From NCBI RefSeq assembly GCF_030247195.1, contig NC_080672.1:372256166-372320165 (forward strand): a stretch of 64,000 nucleotides of DNA. The letters run 5' to 3'. The stretch is from Topomyia yanbarensis. Lineage: Eukaryota > Arthropoda > Insecta > Diptera > Culicidae. Below, one piece after another: positions 1-12,370 of this stretch. The stretch's first letter is position 1. Each line of letters begins with the position of its first letter. The notes beneath the pieces were generated by a model. It did no database searches, was not told the origin of the DNA, and worked only from the letters and a program-made list of their open reading frames with translations. The position numbers were made by a program, and so were the translations under genes.

Positions 1-150
1 ATTTTCAAATTGAGCTCGTTTTTGTAGAGATGTACTGTAATAAGGGTCTTTATTTAATAGGAAGCGAAGTTAAAATTGATTTAATTTCTATGAAACATAG
101 AACTGCTCACCAAAAAAATGCATAACTTTCAATATTTGCTAAAAATGTTT

Positions 151-620
151 TTGCCTTTCTCATTCACTTTAAAATTCGTCAATCTAATCCCGACCTGGAG
201 GGCCGAGTGTCATATGCCAATCGACTGAGTTCATCGAGATCGGAAAATGTCTGTGTGTGTATGCACGTGTGTGTATATGTGTATGTGGAAAAAATGTGAC
301 CTCTGTTTCTCAGAGATGGCTGGACCGATTTGCACAAAGTTAGTCTCAAATGAAAGGTACAACCTTCCCATCGGCTGCCATTGAATATTTTTATTGATTG
401 GACTTCCGGTTCCGAAGTTACGAGTTGAAGAGTGCAATCACACAGCAAATTCCCATATAAACTGAAATGAAAAATTTTCAAAATCAAATTTGTATTTTTG
501 ATGCCAAATGACTTTAAAATGCATGAAACATTGAGATGTTTGACAAAAATTGACTTTTTTGGACTTTGGTACATTTTTGCCTTTCTCATATAGAAAGGTT
601 ATGCAATCACTCTAAAAATC
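151..620. repeat. Dispersed repeat with internal GT-rich microsatellite
   Basis: The block begins with TTTTGCCTTTCTCATTCAC and is followed at 569-620 by a second TTTTGCCTTTCTCATATAG head. Its middle holds a (TG/TA)-rich stretch at 250-285 and then GCTGGACCGATTTGCACAAA at about 318-340. The same order of motifs recurs at 54355-54800, where the microsatellite has become a long (TA)n tract. This is therefore a dispersed interspersed repeat whose central microsatellite differs between copies. Family name unknown; no coding potential. Confidence 0.75.
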
Positions 621-3600
621 GTCAATCATACCGGCCCGGAGGGAGTATGCAGTGAGGAGTTGCTACTTTAAAATTAAAACTAGTTTAAAATTTCTTATCA
701 AGTTGAAAATTTTCGGCAGGACCCGGATCTCCCGGATCTTTCTCCTTGATCCGCCGCTAGTTTCAAGCGATGTTTCAGTATCACATGGTATCTCAAGATC
801 GTGGCTGTTGATCCGTTGTACGTATGTGCAAATCGTACTGAACATGTAATATTCATTTCCACCATTGTATTGAACATAACCAGCCATGGAATCGTAGTCT
901 GGACAACTGAGAAAAGCACAATTGCACCACTAGGTGGATTAAAACAGGTTTTTATTTTGGGAATGCGTCGAGTTGAGACGAAAACGTATTATGATTAATA
1001 ACGAGGATAACATTTTCCGAATGTAGAGAGAAATTTATGAAAAATGACGATTTCCATTCGATTCTAGCAGGTTCTGATCGATTTTGATGAGCATTTGATT
1101 TTTGTTGTATGACTAATTATATGTATAGGTCAAATGTTTAAAAACAGTAATTTAAGGTCAAGATAGCATCATTTTGAAACCGCCAATCTCGGAGGTTTAG
1201 TATCTTCGATGAGTTTTACAAACGTTAAACAGCGCATCATTTGATAAAATAATTTTGACGGTATATCGTCCAAGAAGTATTTATGGTGAATTTTCTCAGG
1301 TTAATATTCATGACTTCAATAAAGTCTCAACAAATTCGCTAAACACACGAACTCTGTTACTATTTTCTGAAAAATTAATTCTGCATAATTTTAAAACTTC
1401 AAAAATTGCGGTTGCGGAATTATGCCGTTTGGACAGTATGATCGATTTTCACCAAAACGAATTTCTGGCTACGCCGCTGATTTAAAGTAAGTAGAAACAA
1501 AGTCATTCTACACTCGTTCACAAGAAACTTCTTCGAATGCTGAATATCTATTATAATACATTGAAACCCCGATTTTATCAGCCAAATATGAACATATGTT
1601 TGATGGGCTCTAGCAGACGAACAAGACTGAATTCGAGTAAATCCTTTCTTGAGCATGTTTTCCTTATCATGAAGATGGAAATATGCAAAAATAAAAAGTT
1701 CATCACAATCAGAAATAGTTATCAGACTACATCAAGGGACGGGAAGAATATTTTAACAGCTTCAGTTTATTATAAAGAAAAAAAATTGCCCGATTTAGTC
1801 AATGTCCCCATATTGTCAGCCTAAAATACACCATGAGACTGATAAAAATGGTTTTTTTTGTATGTATTATTCACTGTGTTTCACATTAATAGGTACATTT
1901 CATTTTTGGGGATTTTTTTATTGCATCGAACTACAACAATTTTTAGGTAGTTTTCAAGGGGTTATTTTATAGACTTCTTCCAAAATTTGGCGAACCTATT
2001 CCAATTCGTATACCAATTAATTGGTATACTTAAGGGTTTATATGTTGCAGATAGAGAAAATACTGAAATTTTCAGCTTTTTTCCTACACAATATTACGAA
2101 AGCTTATTAAACAATTTCTTAGTTCTCAGTCACGTGGAAATTTGAGTAAAGTATAAACTTCAAATCGATTCAAAAAAAAAATTTCGATTTTTTTGGCTCA
2201 GTACAATATTTAATCCCTTTAGGAAAATTCTTTATTATTTTATTAACAGAGCATTAGCAATAATTCGTTTGTATGTCTATTTTATGGGCCATTTTTTCGA
2301 TTTCCCATTGATTTGGTTTGAATTTTTCTAGCACTGATGTTGTCCTATGCTGATTTGAGCGATTCTCTGAGTCCTGCCACTATCCCATGTAGTATGTGTT
2401 ATCAAAAACATCGCGAAGCATCAAGTTCTAAATGTTCTCAAACGATATATTATCCAAAGAGAGTGACAAGAGTTATAAGAAATGTGTCATCACACTGATA
2501 GGTGGATTAAAAGCGTTTTTAAATGTAAATTTATATGAATTCGGATGGTTCTTTTATGTGCATCTGGAAAGACGTATAGCGGCAAGATTTTTTTTTTTGC
2601 TGTGTAGATCTTTTGGATATTTTTGCAAAAGAGCGTCTTTAAAGAAAACACTTCAGATTCCTCACGGTTTGTATTGTATCCGGTGCGTGGTAAAATATCA
2701 TGTGGACTCTCCCATTAATAGGTGCACTTTTCAGTTCCCCAAGAAAACAACCAAACTCATGATTCTCTGCACAATTGTCATGCCGTATTGCTACAATGGC
2801 CCATTTGCTTGCTTTTAGTGCAATGCATGATGCGATGGTAAAATAATCCAACAGGTAGACGATCATTATGAAAGAATCGCAAAGTAGTTCCACCAAAGAT
2901 CACCTCATACGAGTTTGAAGGGACCTACAATTTAGTTCCGTCCAGCGCGATTGTCATTCAAAATCTTCGCTCGCTGGAATTGCTAACCACATGCAGCTGT
3001 AGATTCATGAGATACACTCGAAACGGTGATCACATCGTCGATCTCAACTTTGAGCGCGGGCATGTAGATGCGGTAGTGGGTCATGAAAGACTGTGATTAG
3101 TAACGTCATTTGCTTGCTTTAGACAGAATACCACAATTATGAGCTTATCTGGGCAAACTTTCGATCTCTGCCACGGCTGATTATTTCTGTGTCAGTTCTT
3201 TCGAAATATTCAGAATACTCAGTGGATTATCTTTGAGCCGAAAAATCAGATATGCTCCGAGCGAGTGCAATGTGAATGATCTCAAAGGGGATATTGGAAT
3301 CTTTGATGATGCATTTTATCATCAGTTGGGTCTTCTCAGGAGAGTCTATTGATGCAGGGGCTAGAGCACGTCGTGAAGCAAAAACTTAAAGAATACGAAA
3401 GAAGGGACAGAAATTACGAGAGATATAATAAATTGAAGGACAAGTCAGAGGATAGCAAAGCAAAAATGTATTTACCTCTCTTCCCTCGAAGTATGACTGG
3501 ATTCTAGCGATTTTTTTTAATGATTGGCACGGATAATGTGCAAAACATCTTTGTTTCATGTGTAAAACGATGGAACCTAATCGAAATGTTGTGACAACAA

Positions 3601-3700
3601 TGGGACTGATAATTGAAATGTAATGGAATGCACCATTATCAACAATCCACCAATCATGTCACAGCTCATGAAAATTTTCTCCTCCGTATGCTGGACTTGA
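621..3700. other. No gene recognised, A+T-rich
   Basis: About 3 kb of A+T-rich sequence with only short chance ORFs. One stretch, 2872-3096 on the + strand, stays open for 74 codons with fairly even composition and no clear start. It could be a fragment of an old exon, a retrocopy or a transposon, but I recognise no family. Nothing else stands out. Confidence 0.5.
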
Positions 3701-3717
3701 TACACAGGTTCCTAAAT

Positions 3718-3800
3718 AGAACCACGGCACTTGACTAATGCACCGGGCTGACGCTGAGTCCAAAATTGGAAACACTACTTGTGAACACTGTCTTTGTCGC
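3718..3800. repeat. Fragment of palindromic foldback family
   Basis: The stretch around GAACCACGGCACTTGACTAA, with CACCGGGCTGACGCTGAGTC just after it, matches both arms of the foldback element at 61363-61676. Only part of one arm is present here, so this is a truncated copy. Confidence 0.6.
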
Positions 3801-4749
3801 CTAGTGTCAACTGATTTAACAAAAAATACAGTTGCACATACAATCTCCCTCAATAATTCTTCTTTCGTTGCCTTCAAATATCAATTCAAAAACGTCAACT
3901 GATTTCACAAAGTCTCACAAAAAATGTTCCGTTCGTCACCTTAAAGGACCTGACATCGCGTGATACCACAGACAAATCTACAGTGAACTTATATTTTGAA
4001 TTTTACAAAATTTGAGTGTTCTATTGGTGCTCCATATTGATGGCTTTGCCTGAAATGGGCTGGGAATTTTCGATTGCCCGCGTCTTTTAAAATATCTTTT
4101 GAAAATTAGTTTCCGCATATTTTTAAAAGTTAAACATGCTTCTAAATTGAATAAAAATTGTGTAGATCCGCTCAATTTTCCATCGGTGTGTTTCGCCGTC
4201 TATGCACCGTGTTTGAGTAAATAATAAACCTTCGGGTCTACACCCCAGTCCCAACTGTTTTAACCTAAACTGCATTGCCAAATCAATAAAACTTGACAAA
4301 ACAGCAAATTGCATTTTAACGGTACTTTCACAGTCTTCAGAGAGCGCTGAAATCTTGAATTGCTTTATAAACTAAGTGAAGATAAATCTCTAAATTAGTT
4401 AGGATAATGCGTGTCATTTCGATGTACATACTGAATTATCGGTGAAAAGTTGAAATAGAGTAAACACCAAAAGTACACAACATATTAACCGTATTTGTGC
4501 ATCAGTTTTCAACAGCCTTTGATAGACAACTGGCCTTAAGATGGTTACTGTATTACGCCTCGATAGTGGTGGACCGAGGAGACCGAGAGGGCTTATAGGC
4601 CTTTTCTTGTGTTTGGTGTTTTTTCATACTCTGCACCACCCCAAAACAAACGGTCAACCAACAGCCTGTGCACACTGGCATGGCCGACTGGCGGGTCGCA
4701 ATGAATTGTCTTTTTCGCTAGGCTGCGTTTGAAAATTTTGTTCAACAGC
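3801..4749. other. No gene recognised
   Basis: No splice-compatible or long open frame that I recognise. An open stretch at 4541-4735 begins with ATG and lies in slightly GC-richer DNA, but it shows no motif and no promoter and is not called as a gene. Confidence 0.45.
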
Positions 4750-4759
4750 TTAAATGCAG

Positions 4760-5066
4760 TATGCTATATTTCACCCTAAGGAGGAAAATTTGGTAAAAAC
4801 CAAAATTTCTCACTAGGGTAAAAATTTGTTGGTAAAAACAGCATAGTGCATAGGCCTGCTAAGCCAAGACAAGTTTCGGCTTCACTGTGTCTCATCAGCA
4901 TATACAGAACTTCTGCTCGAACGGGACATCACGTTTGATCAGTCGTTCGATTGAAACACAAAGTGTGTTTTAGTTTTAAGGGATTTGCGTCAAGCCGGCG
5001 CTAATCTATTCCGACAATAAGTTAGTGTCGGTTTCTGGTGAGGCGAAGCCGAAACGCAACTGAGTA
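4760..5066. mobile_element. MULE-like MITE, 307 bp, 10-bp target duplication
   Basis: The element starts TATGCTATATTTCACC and ends with GAGGCGAAGCCGAAACGCAA followed by CTGAGTA. It is flanked by the direct repeat TTAAATGCAG (4750-4759 and 5067-5076). A second copy at 15376-15794 is flanked by an 11-bp repeat. Duplications of 9-11 bp are typical of Mutator-like elements; the superfamily call is inferred from that alone. No transposase is encoded. Confidence 0.75.
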
Positions 5067-5076
5067 TTAAATGCAG

Positions 5077-5447
5077 TGTTTGTCGACACTGCTCACAGTG
5101 GCGGTCATTGTGTGTCGATTTACGGTCATTGTGCACAGGCTAAATTAAAAAAAAATATGTTGAAGTAGAAGCCCATTAAAGGTTTTGTTGTAGTAATTGA
5201 AGTTTTTAGTATTAGTATACAATTGTTATGTGCTAGTCGTATGTCTACATGTGTATGTGTTCGTCTGAATATTTGTGACAGCTTGGTCAGGGAATGGATG
5301 CAGAACTGACCTATATGATAGAATAGTGGGTAATCCTTCCTAGGATTCGTTGGTCCCCTTTTACCGCAGTTCAATTCGTGCATACGATTCTATTCATTCG
5401 GGAAGATCGGATTGGATAAATTAAGGTATGGTCAATTTATCGACGCA
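5077..5447. other. No gene recognised
   Basis: A+T-rich DNA between two MITEs. No feature seen. Confidence 0.4.
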
Positions 5448-5455
5448 CTTGTATC

Positions 5456-6217
5456 CAGTGATGCCACAAGTACAGATTTATCTAGAAAGGTACAGATTTT
5501 TGAAGCATTTTTGGTACAGATTCTGTACGGTACAGATTACAGATTTTTACAAAAAAGTACAGATTGGTACAGATTTTTTTTTACTTGACAGGAAGGTAAA
5601 ATAATTTAACCCTGCGATGCATCCCAGTAAACAGCAAGTATACTTTGAATTAGGCAGTAGTGATGGCATGAATCTAAAGTGGAGCTGTTACTGATTGAAC
5701 CCGAACTAAAACTGACATTAGAATGCGATATGCGAGAAACCTTATTCCAGCAAATCAAAGGGATGATATGTAAGTGAAAACCGAGCGAATTTACTCGGAG
5801 TGCCTATGTTTACTCTGACCTGCTTCATTTGAATTCTTGCAAATAGGTTCCTTGCATCCTATTTATAATACCGGCCCTATCTCTGCTTCTCGCCGCCACT
5901 GTAAACAAAGTGGCAGAGAGTTTTATTCTCTTGTTGAATTTGAGAATTGAGAATTTGAGCTGGAGCTGATATTGACGTTACCCAGTCAAACTCATCCGGA
6001 ATTCTAACTGGTTTCTTGCGGAGTTCCAGCTCAAATAAAATAATCGAGTCAGAATGTCTGGTTGATTTTCCCGAATGATAAATATGAATAAAAAAAATAT
6101 TTTTTTTAAAGCAACCTTATTGTTTGGGTACAGAATTCGGTACAGATTTTTCTATGGAACAGTACAGATAGAAAAGATTTTTCTACTCCCGGTACAGATT
6201 TAATTGTGGCAACACTG
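5456..6217. mobile_element. Non-autonomous hAT element, 762 bp
   Basis: The ends are CAGTGATGCCACAAG on the left and, read inward from the right, CAGTGTTGCCACAAT. A perfect 8-bp direct repeat, CTTGTATC, flanks both sides (5448-5455 and 6218-6225). A CAG(T/G)G terminus with an 8-bp duplication is the hAT signature. TACAGATT is repeated many times near both ends (5470-5575 and 6125-6205), as expected of subterminal transposase-binding arrays. No transposase frame is present. A truncated relative lies at 29879-30048 in inverted orientation. Confidence 0.88.
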
Positions 6218-6589
6218 CTTGTATCATCCATTCCCGGTCAGCGTAGCATAAATTCTTTGTTTAACAGAATGCAATTATCGTTAACGGTAAATAAGTATCA
6301 TTTACTGGCATTTAGACGATTCCAGTAGTTTGATTGCACGTTAAATGTGTTCTGTTATTTTACTTCATTAATCTGTTTTTGTTGTACATCTAGTAGTTTG
6401 ATTTTCCATGTGTACCAAAAATAATATCGATCAATTTATACGCTTCTACTTCTTTCCTTTTTTTTCTTTATTCGACATGTTATTTTTCCTTTTATTACTA
6501 TAGCTTAAAGTAGATTCATACTAACACTCACTAATACAATAAATTGCTTATTCTCAATTCAATCCACTTCTTCCAAGCATACAAACGTG

Positions 6590-7520
6590 GTCTTCGCAAT
6601 AGCACAAACCTGCTCACAAACGCAAGCATGCAATTGCAATAATCCACACATACCTATGCCCACGATCTCGCGTGGTCATGAATGAGTCACGTCCGGAAGT
6701 CATTACCCTCGACTCCTAGACTCCAGTTGGACAGCCATGCCTTTAGTTGTACTAATACAAAATTAAGCTCATGTTCATTAGACAACACGTTCCATGGCGA
6801 CATGACCATGAAATGAAATGGGAGAATTCACTCTCATCTAGCATCTGAACCATACACTAAAAACAAGTATCGGTTATAAAAAAGAATTTATACCCGCGAA
6901 GTTACATACACACTAGCACACGTGACAAAAACGTTAACATACAAATGCTCTAGTCCTTCGCGATCATCCACGCACAATTTACGCCCGCGATCGCGCAAAC
7001 TTGATTACACCCCGGTAATAAGGTAAACGTTTTAGTACACAAATTTAAAAACGCGGTCTCAAACGCGAACCCTCTAACGTTCGTGTTCGCGCGATCATGA
7101 ATCGGTCACATGCGGAAATCTCTACCCTCCGTCCTAGCAAACTTAGGTCCATACATTCAGTTTGACCAATTAAAAAATAAAGCTCATATCCACTAGACAA
7201 CACGTTCCATGGCGACATGGCCGGGAACTCCAGTGATATGGCGGAACTCACTTTCTTCTAGTAGCTGAATCGTACATTGAAAATTAAGTATATCTGATAC
7301 TGATACACTGAACGCGAGCGATCGTCCAAGAACACATGCGAATATGCGAAAGGCACACGGTTATAAAAAAGAATTTACACAGGCGAAGTTACAAAAACGT
7401 TAGCAGATGCGACATACAAACGCACACGCGATCGAACACGTTAACTTACAAATGCTCGAGCCCTTCACGATGATACACGCTATCGCGAATCCCTACGCCC
7501 GCACCTACCTGGGCCGTTCA
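6590..7520. repeat. Direct duplicate of a CGCGAA-rich dispersed repeat
   Basis: Two related segments lie about 415 bp apart in the same orientation. The first is near 6680-6860 and the second near 7095-7280. Both run from GTCATGAAT or GATCATGAATC through ACACGTTCCATGGCGACATG. They are embedded in CpG-bearing sequence of the type ACGCGAACATG. Related sequence is found at 23270-24600 and 25090-25200. Not recognised as a named family. Confidence 0.55.
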
Positions 7521-7766
7521 ACGAATATCACATTCAGAATCACGGCTCGCTGCAATTGGTCTCAAGCAGTGTTTTAGTGGGTGATATTTCCCGTCTCGTC
7601 TGCAATTGTAGTGATTCTTACGAGGAGCCCTTCCGAGAACCTTCCCTTTACAATGGAATGAAACCGAACGAGCTGAAACGAAATTTGGGGTGGAGGGATG
7701 GGAGTGGCTCAAATAGAGCAGTAATTTCAATATTCCGATAGCCGTGGATCCGTGTTCCTATAAATG

Positions 7767-7863
7767 CCCAAGTAACAATTGAAGTTTTATAGCATGCTAC
7801 AAGTGCAATCTAAGTTTTGTGAGTGGCTATAAAACTACCATAAAACCTAAATTGTTACTAGGG
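7767..7863. mobile_element. Small palindromic MITE, 97 bp
   Basis: Terminal inverted repeats CCCAAGTAACAATT and, from the right, CCCTAGTAACAATT enclose a near-palindromic core containing GTTTTATAGC and GCTATAAAAC. A sister copy is at 30217-30313. No convincing target duplication is visible here. Confidence 0.7.
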
Positions 7864-7959
7864 TGATATGTTGACTGAATTGATGTGCCCCGTGTATCAA
7901 TCTGCCCCCCACCATTTTAGGTGCAATCGGAAAGTTATGATTAAATTCGTTGAAAATTA

Positions 7960-8130
7960 AGTAGACTGTGCTTCTCCGTTCACTGCCTAAAGTATAAATA
8001 GACGGAGTTTTTAGAAAACCGAATAATGTCTTGGATCACTTGCGGCACCTTGCAAATCTGCTCCGCAAAGACCGTTCCGGAACACGGGAATCCGTTTTTT
8101 GGGATACATTACATTGGCGTGGCGGGAAAT
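7960..8130. repeat. Copy of repeat that serves as empty site for the 10.8-12.6 kb hAT
   Basis: The sequence GCCTAAAGTATAAATAGAC followed by TGTCTTGGATCACTTGCGGC recurs at 10800-10820 plus 12566-12690, where a 1.75 kb hAT element splits it at ATAAATAG. Here the site is uninterrupted. Confidence 0.7.
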
Positions 8131-8780
8131 AACTGTCAAATTCATTCCCAAATGTGGCCGCGTTACTTATGAGGAGGCAAAGAGCTTTAGACCGATCAGT
8201 CCTTCCTTCTCAAATCAGTGGAACGTTTAATCGACAACTACAATCGGGATGTTAGCATGGGCGAGCACCCGCTGCATGCAATGCAATATGCATATCAGCG
8301 GGGAAAGTCTACTACCACCCTGTTACACAATGGTGTCTACAACACTGAAAAGCGCTTTCACAAAAGCAATCAAGTTTAGGAGTTTTTCTCGATATTGAAG
8401 GTGCTTTTGACAACGTGTTTTTCGAACCCAGTTTGGAAGCAGCACGAGGTCATGTAGTGCCTTCATATATCACGAACTAGGATACACGCAATGCTTAGCA
8501 ACCGACATCTGTGCCGACATAGGGAAACTGAGTGTCTGCGGTTGTCCTCATAATGGTATGCAGTCATCACTTCTATGGAACCTTGTCGCCGATGGCTTGT
8601 TGAGGAAACTTAATGAGCATGGGTTTCCGACGTATGGTTTCGCCGATGATTATAACATAATGCTCACCGGTCGGTATTTGCATTGACACACTTTTTGATT
8701 TGATGCCACAAGCCTTATGTGTTGTTGAGCAATGGTGTCTTCATGTTGGGCTATCAGTTAATCCAAATAAAACATCAATG

Positions 8781-9033
8781 CTTGAGCGTTTTTTCAAAAC
8801 GTCATATCTGCAATGAGTTACTCTCTTTGTTTACTCTCTCTTTCGATTTTTACGGCGTCACCATAACACTTTTCACTTATTTTACAGTACAGATCGAAAG
8901 ACGGTGGTTTTAACTAGCATATTATGCAAATAGTTGAGGGATAAATGCTAAAGTGACCGAATTATTAACAGAAGAGAAAGTAAACAAAGAGATTAACTCA
9001 TTGCAGATATGACGTTTTGAAAAAACGCTCAAG
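8781..9033. mobile_element. Palindromic MITE family A, copy 1
   Basis: Ends CTTGAGCG and CGCTCAAG, with nearly complete internal palindromy (arms of about 60 bp including CATATCTGCAATGAGTTAC). It is flanked by the 4-bp repeat AATG (8777-8780 and 9034-9037). It interrupts the retrotransposon reading frame between the codons for TSM and V, so the reading frame confirms the empty site. Copies 2-4 lie at 16886, 18082 and 14259. Confidence 0.88.
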
Positions 9034-9522
9034 AATGGTGCTTTTCACGCAACGAAGGACTACAACCGGAGCTCGTCCATTGCAGTTCTTTGACTCTGAA
9101 ATTATCGCAGCTTAAGTTAAGTACGTTGGGGTAATTCTTGACTCGAAACTTAAGGAGCACTTTCTTGTGCATACCGTCTTAAGGTTACTGGGCTCTGGAA
9201 CAGTAACTATGGGGTTACTGTTCCAGAGCCTACTAACTAGCCGTGCAACTAGCCACACAAGACTGGGGACCTAAATGGTTACTTGGAATGAGTATACACT
9301 TGCTCTCAGTGATCTTACATTCACAAGTAGTTTTCCTTTTAGAAACTTCAATGTTAGAATTCTTCTTTGCGAGGAATGGCTGTCTGGCTGGATGGACTTG
9401 GACTTGACAACTTGAAGAATACGTAGTTTGTTATACTGACGGTTCTTTGTTGGAGGGCCGAGCCGGTGCTGGTGTCTATTGTTTTGAAATGATATTAAAC
9501 CAATCTCATTCGCCTGGTACCG

Positions 9523-9799
9523 CAACGATTCTCAACCTGGGGGCCATGAAGTCGTTGCTGCGGGTCCGCGAAGAGGAAAATCTTTTCCGGACGGATATTA
9601 AAACTTCAAGTTTATTTATCGCATCAGACTGAAAATAATATATTGACAGCATATAAATCGATGTTAAGCCGTGGGGTCCGCAACCGCCCAGGGTAATTTT
9701 GAAGGGGTCCGCGACCGCCCGGATAATTTCGAAGGGGTCCGCGAAGACCCAAGGTGATTTCGAAGGGGTCCGCGGAGCAAACAAGATTGAGAACCGCTG
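9523..9799. mobile_element. Small hAT element with GGGGTCCGCG repeats, 277 bp
   Basis: Left end CAACGATTCTCAACCTGG; right end read inward CAGCGGTTCTCAATCTTG. Internal tandem units of the form AAGGGGTCCGCG (9700-9775). The flanks CTGGTACCG and CTGTACCG differ by one inserted base and look like an aged 8-bp duplication. The insertion lies inside the ribonuclease H region of the R1-type retrotransposon. A partial relative lies at 26110-26205. Confidence 0.72.
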
Positions 9800-11320
9800 C
9801 TGTACCGTATATCAAGTAAAAATCTTTGCGATTCTGCGCGGCGTACAATCGGCACTTTAACAGGGAATTTGCGGTAAATGAATCTATTTTTGCTCTGACA
9901 GCCAGGCTGCCCTGAAAGCACTTCAATAGTACAATAGCACTTAACACTTTCGGTATTACTGGAAATGAATGGGCGGACGAATGGGCTAGAGCTGGCGCTG
10001 CGACTGACTTGATCCAGAACCAGTTTTACCACTGTCTTCGATAGGTTGGATAACGCACAAGATTCGCTATTGGGCTGCATCCGAACATGCCAACCATCGG
10101 CATAGCTTGCAAACTTGCGTTCAAACAAAGACTTTTCTGCCGGATGTGAGTCCGAAAATTTCAAAGAATTCGTTGAATTTTTCTAAGCTTAATTTCAGTA
10201 GTCTAGTCAAGGCACTGACTGAACACTGCAGACTCGATTATCACATGGCTACTAGTCAGCGTGCTGAGTATTATTCGTGTGATCTTTGTGAATCCGATTA
10301 CGGAACTTCATATCATTTGATATGCTCTGCAGTAATGCAATTGCGTATCTGGATTTTTGGTTCTTTATACATAGATGAACCTATGTACAGGTAGCTGAAA
10401 CTGAAGGATATGCTATTTATCCTAACCTAGTGTGGTAAACAGATATAGTTTTAGCCGTATTTGAATGACAATATCTCTTCGGGTTATTGTCCTTCTGTTA
10501 TCTCAATATGTCCTCGGGGTTGTTGATATATCCGCTCACTGCTTAAATAAAAATTCCAAATTCCTTCCGGGGGTTGTAAGGGGGGTTTAATTCCTGTTAT
10601 TGTAGCACCTGCAGATCGTTCAGCATCCCTCCAGGGGTGCAGAATGCTCTCTTTTACTTGTTCTGTGTCGTTATTTTCCGCTCAGAAAATGACGAAAAGA
10701 CGATTCTTGGCAAAGCACAAATCTCCGATCAACATGGGGTACGTTCCATTTGAGCCAGATGCTACTGATTCCCGATTCCGATGGCTCTGCTTCTCCATTC
10801 ACGGCCTAAAGTATAAATAGCAGTGTTTCAAAAATCACTCCAATCAGCATGTGTTGAAGAAACCATAGTTTGACAAATCACTAAAATCCATGATTTCATC
10901 ACTCATGGTTTTTTTGGCTCCTGAGGAGTGAAAACCGCCAAGGAGTGAAAACAGGTTACTAGATTATAATTGCAGCATACAGTTTAAAAGCCGGAGCTCA
11001 ATTTAGGTTTTCAATTTTCATTTTATCAAGCACAAAAGCAAAACAGATCCTTGGTACACTTCATGGCGAAAGCTTCTTTTCGATAGACCTCGAAGGTCAG
11101 CATTCAATGGTTAGCGTACTAGGCTAGGCTTAGGCCATTACAGTAATAAATAGTACACCTGTTTTGCATCCTTCCACTATGCATTTGAACTTTCGGATTT
11201 CATCACTTCAGCAGAAACATTTTTACGCCGGATTTGAGATATGTTTGCCCGTGATTATTATTATAATAATATATTTGTTAAAGAAAATTAAATTGAAAAC
11301 AAATGATTTACTTCAATATA

Positions 11321-12370
11321 TACAGGGTGCGCCATTTCAATGTATCCTACTTCAACATTAACCCATTATATCCTAGCGTATGAAATTTCATACGCAGAAC
11401 TATCAATCGTTTAACGCGTATTTACTGCAGAATTTTGGCATCTAACTGCTTTATTATTGCACTAATGGGATCATTGCACCTCATATTTCATTGTGAAACA
11501 AGACAACTGCCATTTTCTATAATTTTGTTTACATTTTTGAACCGTGTATAGTTGGGGCAAATGGCGGCTGAAAAGTAAGCAATATATTTAATTGAATTTT
11601 ATTGTTGGAATTCGTGCTAATAATTCCATTATGTGACAAAACGTTCCTACAGGTGTAAAAGAAGTGTTGTCTATCAGAAAATCCGAAGAAATATGTCTAA
11701 CAACTTAAAATTTGTTGTTTTTATTTAAGCGTACGAAATTTTTTGCGCGAGATATTTTCATTCTCAAAACCATTTTAAGCGGCGATTTTATTTTTCCCAT
11801 AATCTTTGATACATTTTTTGGTGGAATTGAAGATATCACTGCATTTGGCTCACTTTTTGAAACCCCTGGGTTATAATGGGTTAAACAACTTCGCATTTTC
11901 CAGCCGATTTTGACAGATAAACACAATAAACAGATAATGAAACATCATTTAGCGCCATTTTCGCTTTAAGTCGATTTACACCAAAAAGAACGCGCTGAAA
12001 TCGTAGCGCACTACATGGAAAACGATCGTTCAATAGTGAAAACTGTGTGTGCTTATCGTAAAAAATATGGCAGGCTCACTTCAGCCTTTCCGGCGGAGTA
12101 AACAAACAATCGATGTCGAATTTGGGGGACACAGAACCAACACGTTATGCATCAAACACCACTGCACGACCAGAAAGTAACTGTTTGGGCCGGATTTTGC
12201 TCCAAAACAATCATCCGGTCCTTATTTTTTCAAAGAGGTAGAAACCATCGACAACGCACGCTACCGTTGGATTTTGGCGCACTTTGTCCACAAATGCAAA
12301 AAAGGTCTGAAAAACGTCTATTTTCAACAAGACATTAGCGAGTTTGAAATTAAATTCGGTCTATAAGCGG
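11321..12370 (+). pseudogene. IS630/Tc1-mariner-type transposase remnant
   Basis: A probable left end ACAGGGTGCGCCATTTC lies at about 11323. Transposase fragments follow in different frames: a helix-turn-helix piece FTPKERAEIVAHYMENDRS (about 11975-12035) and a core piece HQTPLHDQKVTVWAGFCSKT (12147-12210). The region between them is largely deleted and the catalytic aspartates cannot be followed. The right end is missing. Family assignment rests on remembered similarity to insect IS630-like transposases. Confidence 0.6.
11362..11880. mobile_element. piggyBac-like MITE, 519 bp, TTAA target
   Basis: The element starts CCCATTATATCC and ends GGGTTATAATGGG, giving inverted repeats that begin CCCATTATA. 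It is flanked by TTAA on both sides (11358-11361 and 11881-11884). TTAA plus a CCC terminus is the piggyBac hallmark. No transposase is present. Confidence 0.82.

Larger units (their letters stand above)
8130..10830 (+). mobile_element. R1-type non-LTR retrotransposon, decayed
   Basis: Frameshifted reverse-transcriptase pieces can be read: KCGRVTYEEAKSFRPIS (about 8150-8200), then a stretch ending YGFADDYN (about 8630-8660), where FADD is the catalytic box. After it comes a WC..GLSVNPNKTSM stretch (8730-8780). A ribonuclease-H-like region follows: YTDGSLLEGRAGAGVY at 9435-9480 and CSDSQAALKAL at 9890-9925. A C-terminal Cys-rich piece CDLCESDYGTSYHLIC lies at 10280-10330. The order RT, RNase H, Cys box fits the R1/I group. 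The copy is interrupted by a 253-bp MITE (8781-9033) and a hAT element (9523-9799) and carries many stops, so it is dead. The 3' UTR runs to about 10.8 kb. Confidence 0.8.

Noticed and set aside
9664..10164. 166-codon ORF on the - strand
   Set aside because: It reads antisense through hAT GGGGTCCGCG repeats and retrotransposon sequence.
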